Source: an uncultured bacterium (lineage in GTDB: Bacteria > Cyanobacteriota > Vampirovibrionia > Gastranaerophilales > Gastranaerophilaceae). From it: DNA of 8,410 nucleotides. Position 1 is the stretch's first letter. Every line of letters begins with the position of its first letter. Positions 1 to 5,377 of this stretch are shown piece by piece. The notes under the pieces were generated by a model that did no database searches, had not been told where the DNA came from, and worked only from the letters and a program-made list of their open reading frames with translations. Location: assembly GCA_900554385.1 (NCBI GenBank), contig USHE01000080.1:1-8410 (forward strand), read 5' to 3'. Made by a program: the position numbers and the translations under genes.

Positions 1-30
1 TAATTAAATAAAATTAAGAGGAAATAAAAA

Positions 31-1035
31 ATGGCTATTAAATTTGAAGGACAAGACAGACGTCAGGCTAAATTAAATAAAATTTTGCCTGAGTATGGTT
101 TCAAATCTTTAGAAGACGCTAAAGCTTTATGCGATTCTAAAGGTATCAACGTTGATGAAATTGTTAAAGGAATTCAGCCTATCGCATTTGAAAATGCAGT
201 ATGGGCTTATACTTTAGGTGCAGCAATTGCAATTAAAAAAGAAGCTAAAGACGCTGCTGAAGCTGCAAGCTATATCGGTGAAGGTTTACAAGCTTTTTGT
301 GTACCTGGTTCTGTAGGTGACACAAGAAAGGTTGGCTTAGGTCACGGTAACCTTGCTGCAATGCTTTTGAGAGAAGAAACAAAATGTTTCTGCTTCCTTG
401 CAGGTCACGAATCTTTCGCTGCTGCTGAAGGTGCTATCGGTATTGCAAGAAATGCTAACAAAGTTAGAAAAGAACCTTTGAGAGTTATCTTGAACGGTCT
501 TGGTAAAGACGCAGCTTACATCATTTCAAGAATTAACGGTTTTACATCTGTTGAAACTAAATACGATTATAAAACAGGCGAATTAAAAATCGTTAAAGAA
601 ACTCCATTCTCAGATGGAGAAAGAGCAAAAGTTAAATGCTACGGTGCTGACGATGTATCAGAAGGTGTTGCAATTATGATTCACGAAGGTGTTGATGTTT
701 CTATTACTGGTAACTCAACTAACCCTACACGTTTCCAACACCCTGTAGCAGGAACTTACAAAAAATGGTGTTTTGAAAACGATAGAAAATACTTCTCAGT
801 AGCATCAGGCGGTGGAACAGGAAGAACACTTCACCCTGATAATGTTGCTGCAGGTCCAGCTTCTAATGGTATGACAGATACTATGGGTAGAATGCACGGT
901 GATGCTCAGTTTGCAGGTTCATCATCAGTTCCTGCTCACGTAGAAATGATGGGTATTATCGGTATGAGCAACAACCCTATGGTTGGTGCAAGCGTTGCGG
1001 TTGCTGTAGCAGTTGCTGGCGCGTTGGCTAAGTAG
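31..1035 (+). CDS. GGGtGRT-family protein
   Basis: 334 residues, about the usual length for the GGGtGRT family (Pfam-type family named for its motif), whose biochemical role I do not know. The signature GGGTGRT lies at residues 260-266, followed by LHPDN (267-271). Other conserved-looking stretches are PGSVGDTRKVGLGHGN (92-107), the GNSTNPTRFQHPVAG region (227-241) and a Gly/Ala/Val-rich C-terminus. Cysteines lie at 34, 90, 119, 121, 203 and 247. There is no signal peptide or membrane segment, so it should be cytoplasmic. The ATG is set by an AAGAGGAA ribosome binding site at 16-23, seven nt upstream. From family knowledge, members often sit beside a NifU-like Fe-S scaffold gene; such a gene could only lie left of the window. 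Codon choice (many GGT, GCT, GTT, AAC) looks more biased than in the neighbouring genes, suggesting high expression. Family call is secure, function is not. Confidence 0.93.
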   Translation: MAIKFEGQDRRQAKLNKILPEYGFKSLEDAKALCDSKGINVDEIVKGIQPIAFENAVWAYTLGAAIAIKKEAKDAAEAASYIGEGLQAFCVPGSVGDTRKVGLGHGNLAAMLLREETKCFCFLAGHESFAAAEGAIGIARNANKVRKEPLRVILNGLGKDAAYIISRINGFTSVETKYDYKTGELKIVKETPFSDGERAKVKCYGADDVSEGVAIMIHEGVDVSITGNSTNPTRFQHPVAGTYKKWCFENDRKYFSVASGGGTGRTLHPDNVAAGPASNGMTDTMGRMHGDAQFAGSSSVPAHVEMMGIIGMSNNPMVGASVAVAVAVAGALAK

Positions 1036-1058
1036 TCAACAAAACCGATTTTAATATT

Positions 1059-1090
1059 AAAAAAGCCTCCTTTTTAAAAGGGGGCTTTTT
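1059..1090. terminator. bidirectional rho-independent terminator
   Basis: The arm AAAAAGCCTCC (1060-1070) pairs with GGGGGCTTTTT (1080-1090) with one G-U pair and a 9-nt AT loop. A-rich and T-rich flanks on both sides let it work in both directions. It ends the GGGtGRT gene from the left and the minus-strand HTH gene, whose stop is at 1093-1095, from the right. Confidence 0.9.
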
Positions 1091-1092
1091 GA

Positions 1093-1299
1093 TTAAAGTT
1101 CTTTGAATTCTATTTTATAACCCAAAATTTTTGCGATTAATTCAAGTTCTTGAACGGTTAGCGTATTTCTTACAAGTTTTCCGTTAATGCTGCCTCGTGT
1201 GTATTTTCTGCCGCTGAGTTTACTCATTTCATCTGCTAGTTTTCTATAATCATACTGCTTTAGTGCTAGCCAATAATTTATCTGTGCTCTTATGTTCAT
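1093..1299 (-). CDS. small HTH-like DNA-binding protein
   Basis: 68 residues starting at the ATG at 1297-1299. The frame is open further upstream, but that extension would cross the divergent promoter/operator region, so the internal ATG is preferred. Residues about 16-66 read like a compact helix-turn-helix: YRKLADEMSKLSG, then a loop, SINGKLVRN as a possible recognition segment, and LELIAKILGYKIEF at the end. This resembles small 60-70-residue phage or chromosomal HTH proteins (DUF6471-like or XRE-like); I cannot fix the family. No clear Shine-Dalgarno precedes the ATG. It is transcribed divergently from a second 68-residue HTH protein (1407-1613) and ends at the shared bidirectional terminator. 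A consensus TATAAT with 17-nt spacing to TTGTAC lies upstream on this strand. I infer a regulator paired with its divergent neighbour; it could also be a remnant prophage-type repressor. Confidence 0.62.
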   Translation of the reverse strand: MNIRAQINYWLALKQYDYRKLADEMSKLSGRKYTRGSINGKLVRNTLTVQELELIAKILGYKIEFKEL

Positions 1300-1317
1300 T
1301 ATTTTATTATAACCAAC

Positions 1318-1366
1318 TTGACAAATAACAAAAAATAGTTTATCGTATTGTATGAATGCGTATAAT
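1318..1366 (+). promoter_or_regulatory. plus-strand promoter candidates for the HTH gene
   Basis: Two alternatives are visible. One has a perfect -35 TTGACA (1318-1323), a 17-nt spacer and a weak -10 TATCGT (1341-1346). The other has a perfect -10 TATAAT (1361-1366) with a poor -35 TTTATC (1339-1344). Either would start transcription upstream of the AAAGAGGTGG ribosome binding site of the gene at 1407. Confidence 0.5.
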
Positions 1367-1393
1367 ATTATACTTATTAGTATTATATTGTAC
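1360..1393. promoter_or_regulatory. paired palindromic operator-like sites
   Basis: GTATAATATTATAC (1360-1373) is a perfect 14-bp palindrome. GTATTATATTGTAC (1380-1393) is an imperfect copy with the same GTA...TAC ends. Their centres are 20 bp apart, about two helical turns. They cover the plus-strand -10 TATAAT and both elements of the minus-strand promoter. The arrangement suits co-operative binding by one or both flanking HTH proteins. The AT-rich context makes chance palindromes possible. Confidence 0.5.
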
Positions 1394-1395
1394 AA
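1367..1395 (-). promoter_or_regulatory. minus-strand promoter for the HTH gene at 1093-1299
   Basis: Read on the minus strand, -35 TTGTAC (1390-1395) and -10 TATAAT (1367-1372) are separated by exactly 17 nt. The -10 is perfect and the -35 matches three of six. The predicted start is near 1360, giving a leader of about 60 nt. Confidence 0.5.
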
Positions 1396-1406
1396 AGAGG
1401 TGGATA

Positions 1407-1613
1407 ATGACAAATTTAAAATATTTACGAATGAAGAAAAATCTTTCAATTGCGCAACTAGCTAAGGCAACACGTATTCCTAAAATAACTCTTATACGTC
1501 TGGAAAATGGCCACGCTCAAAGTATTTCGTTTAAAAATCTAAACAAGCTTTGCCACTTCTTTAATCTTTCAAACGTAAACGAACTTATTGGCGAACGAAG
1601 AATTGAGCCATAG
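1407..1613 (+). CDS. XRE/Cro-CI-type helix-turn-helix regulator
   Basis: 68 residues. The pattern LRMKKNLSIAQLAKATRIPKITLIRLENGHAQSISFKNLNKLCHFFNLSNVNELIGE is a textbook HTH_XRE domain filling nearly the whole protein: LSIAQLAKAT as helices 1-2, IPKITLIRLENG as the recognition helix and turn, then the packing helices. There is no effector or dimerisation domain beyond it. The ATG at 1407 is chosen over an upstream in-frame ATG (1356) because AAAGAGGTGG (1394-1403) sits just ahead of it. The upstream region carries two palindromic sites overlapping promoters, so autoregulation and cross-regulation with the divergent HTH-like gene is a reasonable inference. Its last 29 bp overlap, tail to tail, the 3' end of the minus-strand lipoprotein gene. 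Its target is unknown. Confidence 0.85.
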   Translation: MTNLKYLRMKKNLSIAQLAKATRIPKITLIRLENGHAQSISFKNLNKLCHFFNLSNVNELIGERRIEP

Positions 1614-2001
1614 TTAAAGGGGTTGTCGGACGGTCTTTTGAGTACACTTTCATAATATAGGCACCGGGCTGGCTTATTACAATATAATCATCATAATAAA
1701 AGACTTCTTCATCTTTTAATCTTACTGTGTTTGCCCAGTATAATTTGTAGCCGAGGCGTTCTTGGGCATTGTCTTTCTTTATTATTTGAATGTATATGTA
1801 TCTCGAATGCACTTTTTTAGGCATTAATATCAGGTAATAAATTCGTACGTTCGGTTTGAATACAGTCGAATAATCCATTACGGTTTCTTTTGTAATCGGA
1901 TTTTTGTTAAACAATATTGCCGGCTTGTCACCTGTATCTATGCAGGCTGTTGTTGTGCTTAATATTATTAGAGATACTAAAAATAAAATAAATTTTTTCA
2001 T
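1585..2001 (-). CDS. small putative lipoprotein of unknown function
   Basis: 138 residues. The N-terminus MKKFILFLVSLIILSTTTAC has a positive n-region, a hydrophobic core and a Cys at residue 20, like a lipoprotein signal. The residue at -3 is Thr rather than the usual Leu, so the lipobox is weak. The mature part, about 118 residues, is rich in aromatic and beta-branched residues (IRIYYLILMPKK, RYIYIQIIKK, EVFYYDDYIVI, PGAYIMKVYS), suggesting a beta-sandwich. The PGAYIMKVYSKD strand recalls periplasmic Ig-like domains, but I recognise no family. Its ATG overlaps the TPR gene stop by one base (TAATG), so translational coupling is likely and the two products may act together at the envelope. 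The 3' end overlaps the convergent HTH gene by 29 bp with no terminator visible between them. Confidence 0.75.
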   Translation of the reverse strand: MKKFILFLVSLIILSTTTACIDTGDKPAILFNKNPITKETVMDYSTVFKPNVRIYYLILMPKKVHSRYIYIQIIKKDNAQERLGYKLYWANTVRLKDEEVFYYDDYIVISQPGAYIMKVYSKDRPTTPLTMAQFFVRQ

Positions 2002-3977
2002 TATTGTAATTTTTTCAATTTTTCCTGAACATCCTGAATGGCTTTTTGGTCTTTTGCGTATTTCAGGAACAGGTTGTAATATTTTACAGTTTCTTCGTTA
2101 TTATTTTCTGTTTCGTTTGCAAGCGCAAGTGCGTAGTACGCGTAGGCATATTGAGGGTCAATTGATATTACCCGTTCGAAGCATTTTTTACTTCCCGCAA
2201 CATCTTTTTGCGATGCGTAGACAAGTCCAAGGTTGAACCATCCGTCTGCGTAAGAAGGATTTACAAAGATAGCTTTTTTATAAAAGTCTACTGCATTTTT
2301 TTCATCATCTTTAAGTTTGTAGATATTTCCTATTTTTAGAAGTGTAATTTCATCTGACGGATTTAATTTAAGAGCTTCCTGATAATTCTTAATGGAATCT
2401 TCATAATTCTTTTGTTTGTAGCTGGCATCTGCAAGTGCAATAAATTCCTTGTTTTTAGAAAGTTTATCTTTATCTGCGTCTGTATTTTCAGTCGGAGTTT
2501 CAAGTTCTAATACCACGGCAGGAAGTTCCCCGTTTGCTGAAACAGGTGTTTCTGAAATATTAGGGGTTTCTGGTGCAGATGTTTCTGAAATGAATTCGGC
2601 AAATTCATTGCTATATAATGTTTTTTCAGGATCCATTTCGATAGCTTTTTCGTAGTATTCAGTGGCTTTGTCATTGATTTTGCAGCCTCTGTATGCTTTT
2701 GCAAGACCATAATATGCAAAGCTGTCTTTTGTGCCTCTTGAGATTGCTTTGATAAATTCATCGGTTGCTTTAGAGTAATTGTGAAGTTTTAAATCTTCAT
2801 GACCTTGTGAAATTAAGGCTTCTGTAAGGTTATTTTCAACAACATCACTGCTTTTTACTGCTAAAATATCTGAATATAAAGCGATTGCATCTTCGTATTT
2901 TTGCATTGCGTGTATGGCAATTGCTTTGTTTATTTTTACGTCATAATCATCTTTATCTACGGCAAGCACTTCATCATAATATTTGATTGCGTTCTGGTAA
3001 TCTTTTATTGTGTGATAACAGCTTGCAAGGTCTTTTTTCATATCAGCATCATCTGCTTTTAAAGTAATAGCTTTTTCATAATTTTGGATTGCAAGGTTAT
3101 AATTTTTTGTTCGTTTGTACACAAGCCCCATATTTTTGTAAGCTCTGCCGTCGTTAGGGAAGCTTGCGACATACTGTTTATACTGTTCCAGAGCTTCTGT
3201 ATTTTTGTTCATATCCGCGAGAAGGTTTGCATAGTCAAATCTCAGAGAGTGTAAATTTGGTTTTTGTTTAAAAATCACTTCATACTGAGTGAGGGCAAGA
3301 TCATTTTTCTCAAGCTCCTGATATGAAAGAGCAAGGCTTACGTGTGCTGATGTGTTTTCAGGGTCTTTTTCTATTGCTTTTTGAAGCATTTCTGAGGCTT
3401 TTTCATAGTTTTTTACTTCAAAGAGAGCCATCCCGTAATTCAGGTAGTCATCAAAAGTATTTGAATCTTTCTGGTACAAAATATCGTATTCTGCGGCAGC
3501 CTTTTGAGCATTATTATCTGCGAGATAGGTCGCTGCAAGGTTTTTTCGTGCTTCCAGATGCTGAGAATATGTTCCTAAAAACATATTGTAATTTTCGATT
3601 GCATTTTTATAATCTTTCAGCTGGTACTGAACATTTGCGATATTCAGGTAGTTGAACTTGTATTCAGGGAAAATTCTAAGGGCATTTGAGTATGCCTCAA
3701 GTGCTTGCGGATATTTACCGAGAGTTTCGTAAATACTGCCGAGGCTGATATATACAAAGGCATCATTAGGACGTAATTGTATAACTTTTTCGTAAGCAGA
3801 AATTGCTTCTTCAAGTTTATCCATATCAGTGTAAATACCTGCAAGTTTTGTATAAAGCATAGGGTCATCTCCGTTAAGCTTTATAGCTTCGAGAATTTTA
3901 TTAACTGCCCCTTGCAAATCTTTTTGATATTCAAGAGTACACGCTTGTTGATATAATATGTTAGCTTGAGGAGTCAT
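2001..3977 (-). CDS. large tetratricopeptide-repeat protein
   Basis: 658 residues from the first available ATG. It is almost entirely TPR, about 17 units of 34 residues with the usual pattern (for example EEAISAYEKVIQLRPND, YKNAIENYNMFL, YEKASEMLQKAIEKDPEN, KNAVDFYKKAIFVNPSYADGWFNLG). About 13 repeats fill residues 1-451; an acidic Pro/Thr/Ser/Glu-rich linker (about 456-510, APETPNISETP) follows; four more fill 511-645. There is no catalytic domain, so it should be a protein-interaction scaffold. As annotated it has no signal peptide, but an in-frame signal-peptide-like sequence lies just upstream, cut off by a TAA at 3984-3986. The ATG at 3975-3977 has only a weak GGGA 10 nt ahead. The downstream gene encodes a putative lipoprotein overlapping its stop, which fits an envelope role. 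Partners are unknown. Confidence 0.9.
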   Translation of the reverse strand: MTPQANILYQQACTLEYQKDLQGAVNKILEAIKLNGDDPMLYTKLAGIYTDMDKLEEAISAYEKVIQLRPNDAFVYISLGSIYETLGKYPQALEAYSNALRIFPEYKFNYLNIANVQYQLKDYKNAIENYNMFLGTYSQHLEARKNLAATYLADNNAQKAAAEYDILYQKDSNTFDDYLNYGMALFEVKNYEKASEMLQKAIEKDPENTSAHVSLALSYQELEKNDLALTQYEVIFKQKPNLHSLRFDYANLLADMNKNTEALEQYKQYVASFPNDGRAYKNMGLVYKRTKNYNLAIQNYEKAITLKADDADMKKDLASCYHTIKDYQNAIKYYDEVLAVDKDDYDVKINKAIAIHAMQKYEDAIALYSDILAVKSSDVVENNLTEALISQGHEDLKLHNYSKATDEFIKAISRGTKDSFAYYGLAKAYRGCKINDKATEYYEKAIEMDPEKTLYSNEFAEFISETSAPETPNISETPVSANGELPAVVLELETPTENTDADKDKLSKNKEFIALADASYKQKNYEDSIKNYQEALKLNPSDEITLLKIGNIYKLKDDEKNAVDFYKKAIFVNPSYADGWFNLGLVYASQKDVAGSKKCFERVISIDPQYAYAYYALALANETENNNEETVKYYNLFLKYAKDQKAIQDVQEKLKKLQ

Positions 3978-3983
3978 TGCAGT

Positions 3984-4043
3984 TTATCCCGGTAATGCTG
4001 TTGTACAAAGTAATAATGCCGATATAATTAAACGCTTGTTAAT
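3984..4043 (-). pseudogene. disrupted in-frame signal peptide of the TPR gene
   Basis: Reading the TPR frame upstream of its ATG gives NKRLIISALLLCTTALPG, then TAA (3984-3986), then Thr-Ala and the annotated Met. This has a basic n-region, a hydrophobic core and a TA ending at a suitable cleavage point. The codon where ATG would be expected is ATT (4041-4043). No ATG, GTG or TTG lies in frame. A strong AGGGGG (minus strand, 4053-4058) sits 9 nt ahead of that ATT. I infer an export signal that has lost its start codon and gained a nonsense codon; an ATT-started leader peptide with reinitiation at 3977 is the alternative. Confidence 0.55.
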
Positions 4044-4052
4044 GATAATTAC

Positions 4053-4072
4053 CCCCTGTATATAACAGTATA
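4053..4072 (-). promoter_or_regulatory. -10 element and SD ahead of the TPR gene
   Basis: Minus-strand TATACT (4067-4072) is followed by a near-palindrome CTGTTATATACAG (4056-4068) and the SD AGGGGG (4053-4058). No good -35 is visible. The predicted transcript would begin near 4060 with a very short leader, matched to a translation start near 4043 rather than the annotated ATG at 3977. Confidence 0.35.
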
Positions 4073-4083
4073 TTAGCAAAAAA

Positions 4084-4995
4084 TTAGATTTGTGTAAAGC
4101 TGTGAGAATAGATTTTTTTGCCGGTCAGGATATTAACCGTCTTGTTTATAACAGATTGTTCCTCGTTATTTTTGTCGTAACTGATATTTTCTATATCTGA
4201 AAAATCTTTTATCATATTGGATAAATTTATATATAATTCGTCTGTTGTACTTTCTGGTTTATTGTTTTCGATCATTCTGAGTATTCTGACAAGTTCTAAG
4301 TCCTTTGCGTCAATGATTGCAGCGTCTAATCCTGCTCCAAATGCCAGCACCGCAAATACTCTGTTAATAAGCGGTCTTAATTCTTTTGGAGAACCGTTTG
4401 ATATATTTGACAACCCTATAACTGTCTTAACCGGAGGGTCAAAGCTTTCTTTAATCATCTGAATAGTGTTAACAGCTTCCATTGCCTGCGATTGTTCTAC
4501 GCTTACAGGTAAGATTAGAGGGTCAAAATAAATTTTTGAACTGTCAATTCCTTTTTCCATACACTTTTCGTAAATTTCAAAAGCAATTTCCGACCGTCCG
4601 TCAGAAGTTTTCGGAATTCCTGTATCCTTACTTAATGTAAGTGCAATAAGGTTACAATCAAATTCTGCCGCTAAATCAGTCATTTTTTCAAGCCTTGGTT
4701 CGTCTTTACTTGTACTGTTAATAAATGCAGGGGCATTATTTGTATAAGCTTCCAAGCCTGCACGCATTTCTTCTGTATTTGTAGTATCAAAAGAAATGTT
4801 TAATCCTTCTGCCTGTGCTGTAAGCCAGGGTAAAACTCCGCTCATAGAACCTTTGGCAGGACCTACATTTAAATCAATGTAGTCCATATTTTCTTGAGTT
4901 CGGATAAGTTCTTTTACAAAACTTTCATCGCGATTTTCAAGAGCTTCTCGTACGGATTTTGAAATTATGTGAATGTTTTCGCCTATTAAAATCAT
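4084..4995 (-). CDS. AcsE-like methyltetrahydrofolate:corrinoid methyltransferase (pterin-binding domain)
   Basis: 303 residues of the DHPS/MetH/AcsE TIM-barrel class. Landmarks in order: DLNVGPA (41-47), DTTN (70-73), INST (92-95), GIPKTSDGR (126-134), DPLILP (158-163), GLSNIS (194-199) and RPLINR (207-212). These match Moorella AcsE closely, and the residues equivalent to its folate-site Asp75, Asn96, Asp160 and Asn199 appear as D70, N93, D158 and N197. The expected reaction moves the methyl group of methyltetrahydrofolate to a corrinoid cobalt. AcsE is about 262 residues; this protein carries roughly 40 extra near the C-terminus (about 243-285). No corrinoid protein, CODH/ACS or other Wood-Ljungdahl gene is in the window, so the methyl acceptor is unknown; a split methionine-synthase-like role is another possibility. 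It heads the minus-strand TPR-lipoprotein run, 106 nt before the TPR ATG. No clear SD precedes the ATG. Confidence 0.88.
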   Translation of the reverse strand: MILIGENIHIISKSVREALENRDESFVKELIRTQENMDYIDLNVGPAKGSMSGVLPWLTAQAEGLNISFDTTNTEEMRAGLEAYTNNAPAFINSTSKDEPRLEKMTDLAAEFDCNLIALTLSKDTGIPKTSDGRSEIAFEIYEKCMEKGIDSSKIYFDPLILPVSVEQSQAMEAVNTIQMIKESFDPPVKTVIGLSNISNGSPKELRPLINRVFAVLAFGAGLDAAIIDAKDLELVRILRMIENNKPESTTDELYINLSNMIKDFSDIENISYDKNNEEQSVINKTVNILTGKKIYSHSFTQI

Positions 4996-5001
4996 AAGTT
5001 T

Positions 5002-5031
5002 ACTATAACATAAAACCGGTAAAATTTGGAA
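5002..5031 (-). promoter_or_regulatory. extended -10 promoter placed for a leaderless mRNA
   Basis: On the minus strand, TGTTATAGT gives an extended -10 (TATAGT at 5002-5007 preceded by TG-N). A weak -35 TTCCAA (5026-5031) lies 18 nt upstream. Only six bases separate the -10 from the ATG at 4993-4995, so transcription would start at or beside the A of the start codon. The lack of a ribosome binding site agrees. Confidence 0.5.
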
Positions 5032-5124
5032 GATTTACAAAAATTAACACCTAAAAATGAATATCTGCCGCTTTATATAAAAAACTAATTCTTTTAGGTA
5101 GTAGTAAAATATAGAAACACACGT

Positions 5125-5130
5125 TATAAT
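5125..5130 (+). promoter_or_regulatory. -10 element for the 51-codon gene
   Basis: TATAAT matches the -10 consensus fully, about 58 nt ahead of the ATG at 5188. No -35 resembling TTGACA is seen at 16-18 nt, so an activator or another sigma factor may be needed. The transcript would start near 5137 and carry the start-stop element in its leader. Confidence 0.4.
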
Positions 5131-5143
5131 AACAACATTAATT

Positions 5144-5160
5144 AGGGGTGTAATATGTAA
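5144..5160 (+). other. SD followed by an ATG-TAA start-stop element
   Basis: AGGGG (5144-5148) lies six nt ahead of ATG (5155-5157), which is followed directly by TAA (5158-5160). This is a minimal ORF in the leader of the 51-codon gene. A second short reading (ATG at 5165, TGA at 5198-5200) overlaps the real start. Such elements can stall or trap ribosomes; here a function is inference only. Confidence 0.4.
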
Positions 5161-5187
5161 ACTAATGGAAAAAAAGGAGAAGGTTCT

Positions 5188-5343
5188 ATGGAAACAATGA
5201 CTAAAACGGAAACAAAAAAAACTAAATCCAAATTTAATGACGAATTTGAAAAGTATTTGAAAAAACAGTGTTTAAAAACTACATTTAACGGAGTTGAATT
5301 AGAAACATTCACCTGGTACAAAAAGGTTCTGGGGCTTGTATAG
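5188..5343 (+). CDS. 51-residue hypothetical protein
   Basis: A small gene with complete signals: a strong AAAAAGGAGAAGG ribosome binding site (5171-5183), ATG at 5188, TAG at 5341-5343 and an immediate terminator. The product starts METMTKTETKKTKSK, a Lys/Thr-rich and probably disordered tail. It continues with FNDEFEKYLKKQCLKTTFNGVELETFTWYKKVLGLV, which could form one amphipathic helix and a small hydrophobic C-terminus. It has a single Cys at residue 28 and no signal peptide or membrane segment. I do not recognise the family. It stands alone between two minus-strand genes, divergent from the AcsE-like methyltransferase. The isolated layout, own -10, own terminator and unusual leader suggest a regulated small protein rather than a gene remnant. 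An internal ATG three codons later (5197) is a possible alternative start, but the SD spacing favours 5188. Confidence 0.7.
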   Translation: METMTKTETKKTKSKFNDEFEKYLKKQCLKTTFNGVELETFTWYKKVLGLV

Positions 5344-5347
5344 AATT

Positions 5348-5377
5348 AAAAAGCGGGATTTTAATCCCGCTTTTTTT
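5348..5377. terminator. bidirectional rho-independent terminator
   Basis: GCGGGAT (5353-5359) and ATCCCGC (5364-5370) form a stem around TTTA. The A-run (5348-5352) and T-run (5371-5377) extend it and give a U-tail in each direction. It serves the 51-codon gene on the plus strand and the aminopeptidase, whose stop is at 5376-5378, on the minus strand. Confidence 0.92.

Noticed and set aside
1356..1406. Upstream ATG for the XRE-type regulator
   Set aside because: The good ribosome binding site is immediately ahead of 1407, and the extra residues fall over the -10 and operator-like sites.
1300..1449. N-terminal extension of the minus-strand HTH-like protein (hydrophobic, 50 residues)
   Set aside because: It runs through the divergent promoters, the palindromes and the start of the opposite gene; it is AT-rich intergenic DNA that happens to be open.
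1904..3868. Several open frames inside the lipoprotein and TPR genes on either strand (1904-2236, 2449-2655, 2507-2761, 3323-3655, 3644-3868)
   Set aside because: They are shadows of repeated TPR coding sequence with no ribosome sites and low-complexity products.
3984..3986. Reassignment of TAA to an amino acid as an explanation for the interrupted signal peptide
   Set aside because: TAA is the normal stop of several genes here (TPR, lipoprotein, aminopeptidase, lpxA and the gene ending at 8260), so code change is unlikely.
4217..4462. Plus-strand frame inside the methyltransferase gene
   Set aside because: Antisense shadow of a well-conserved enzyme.
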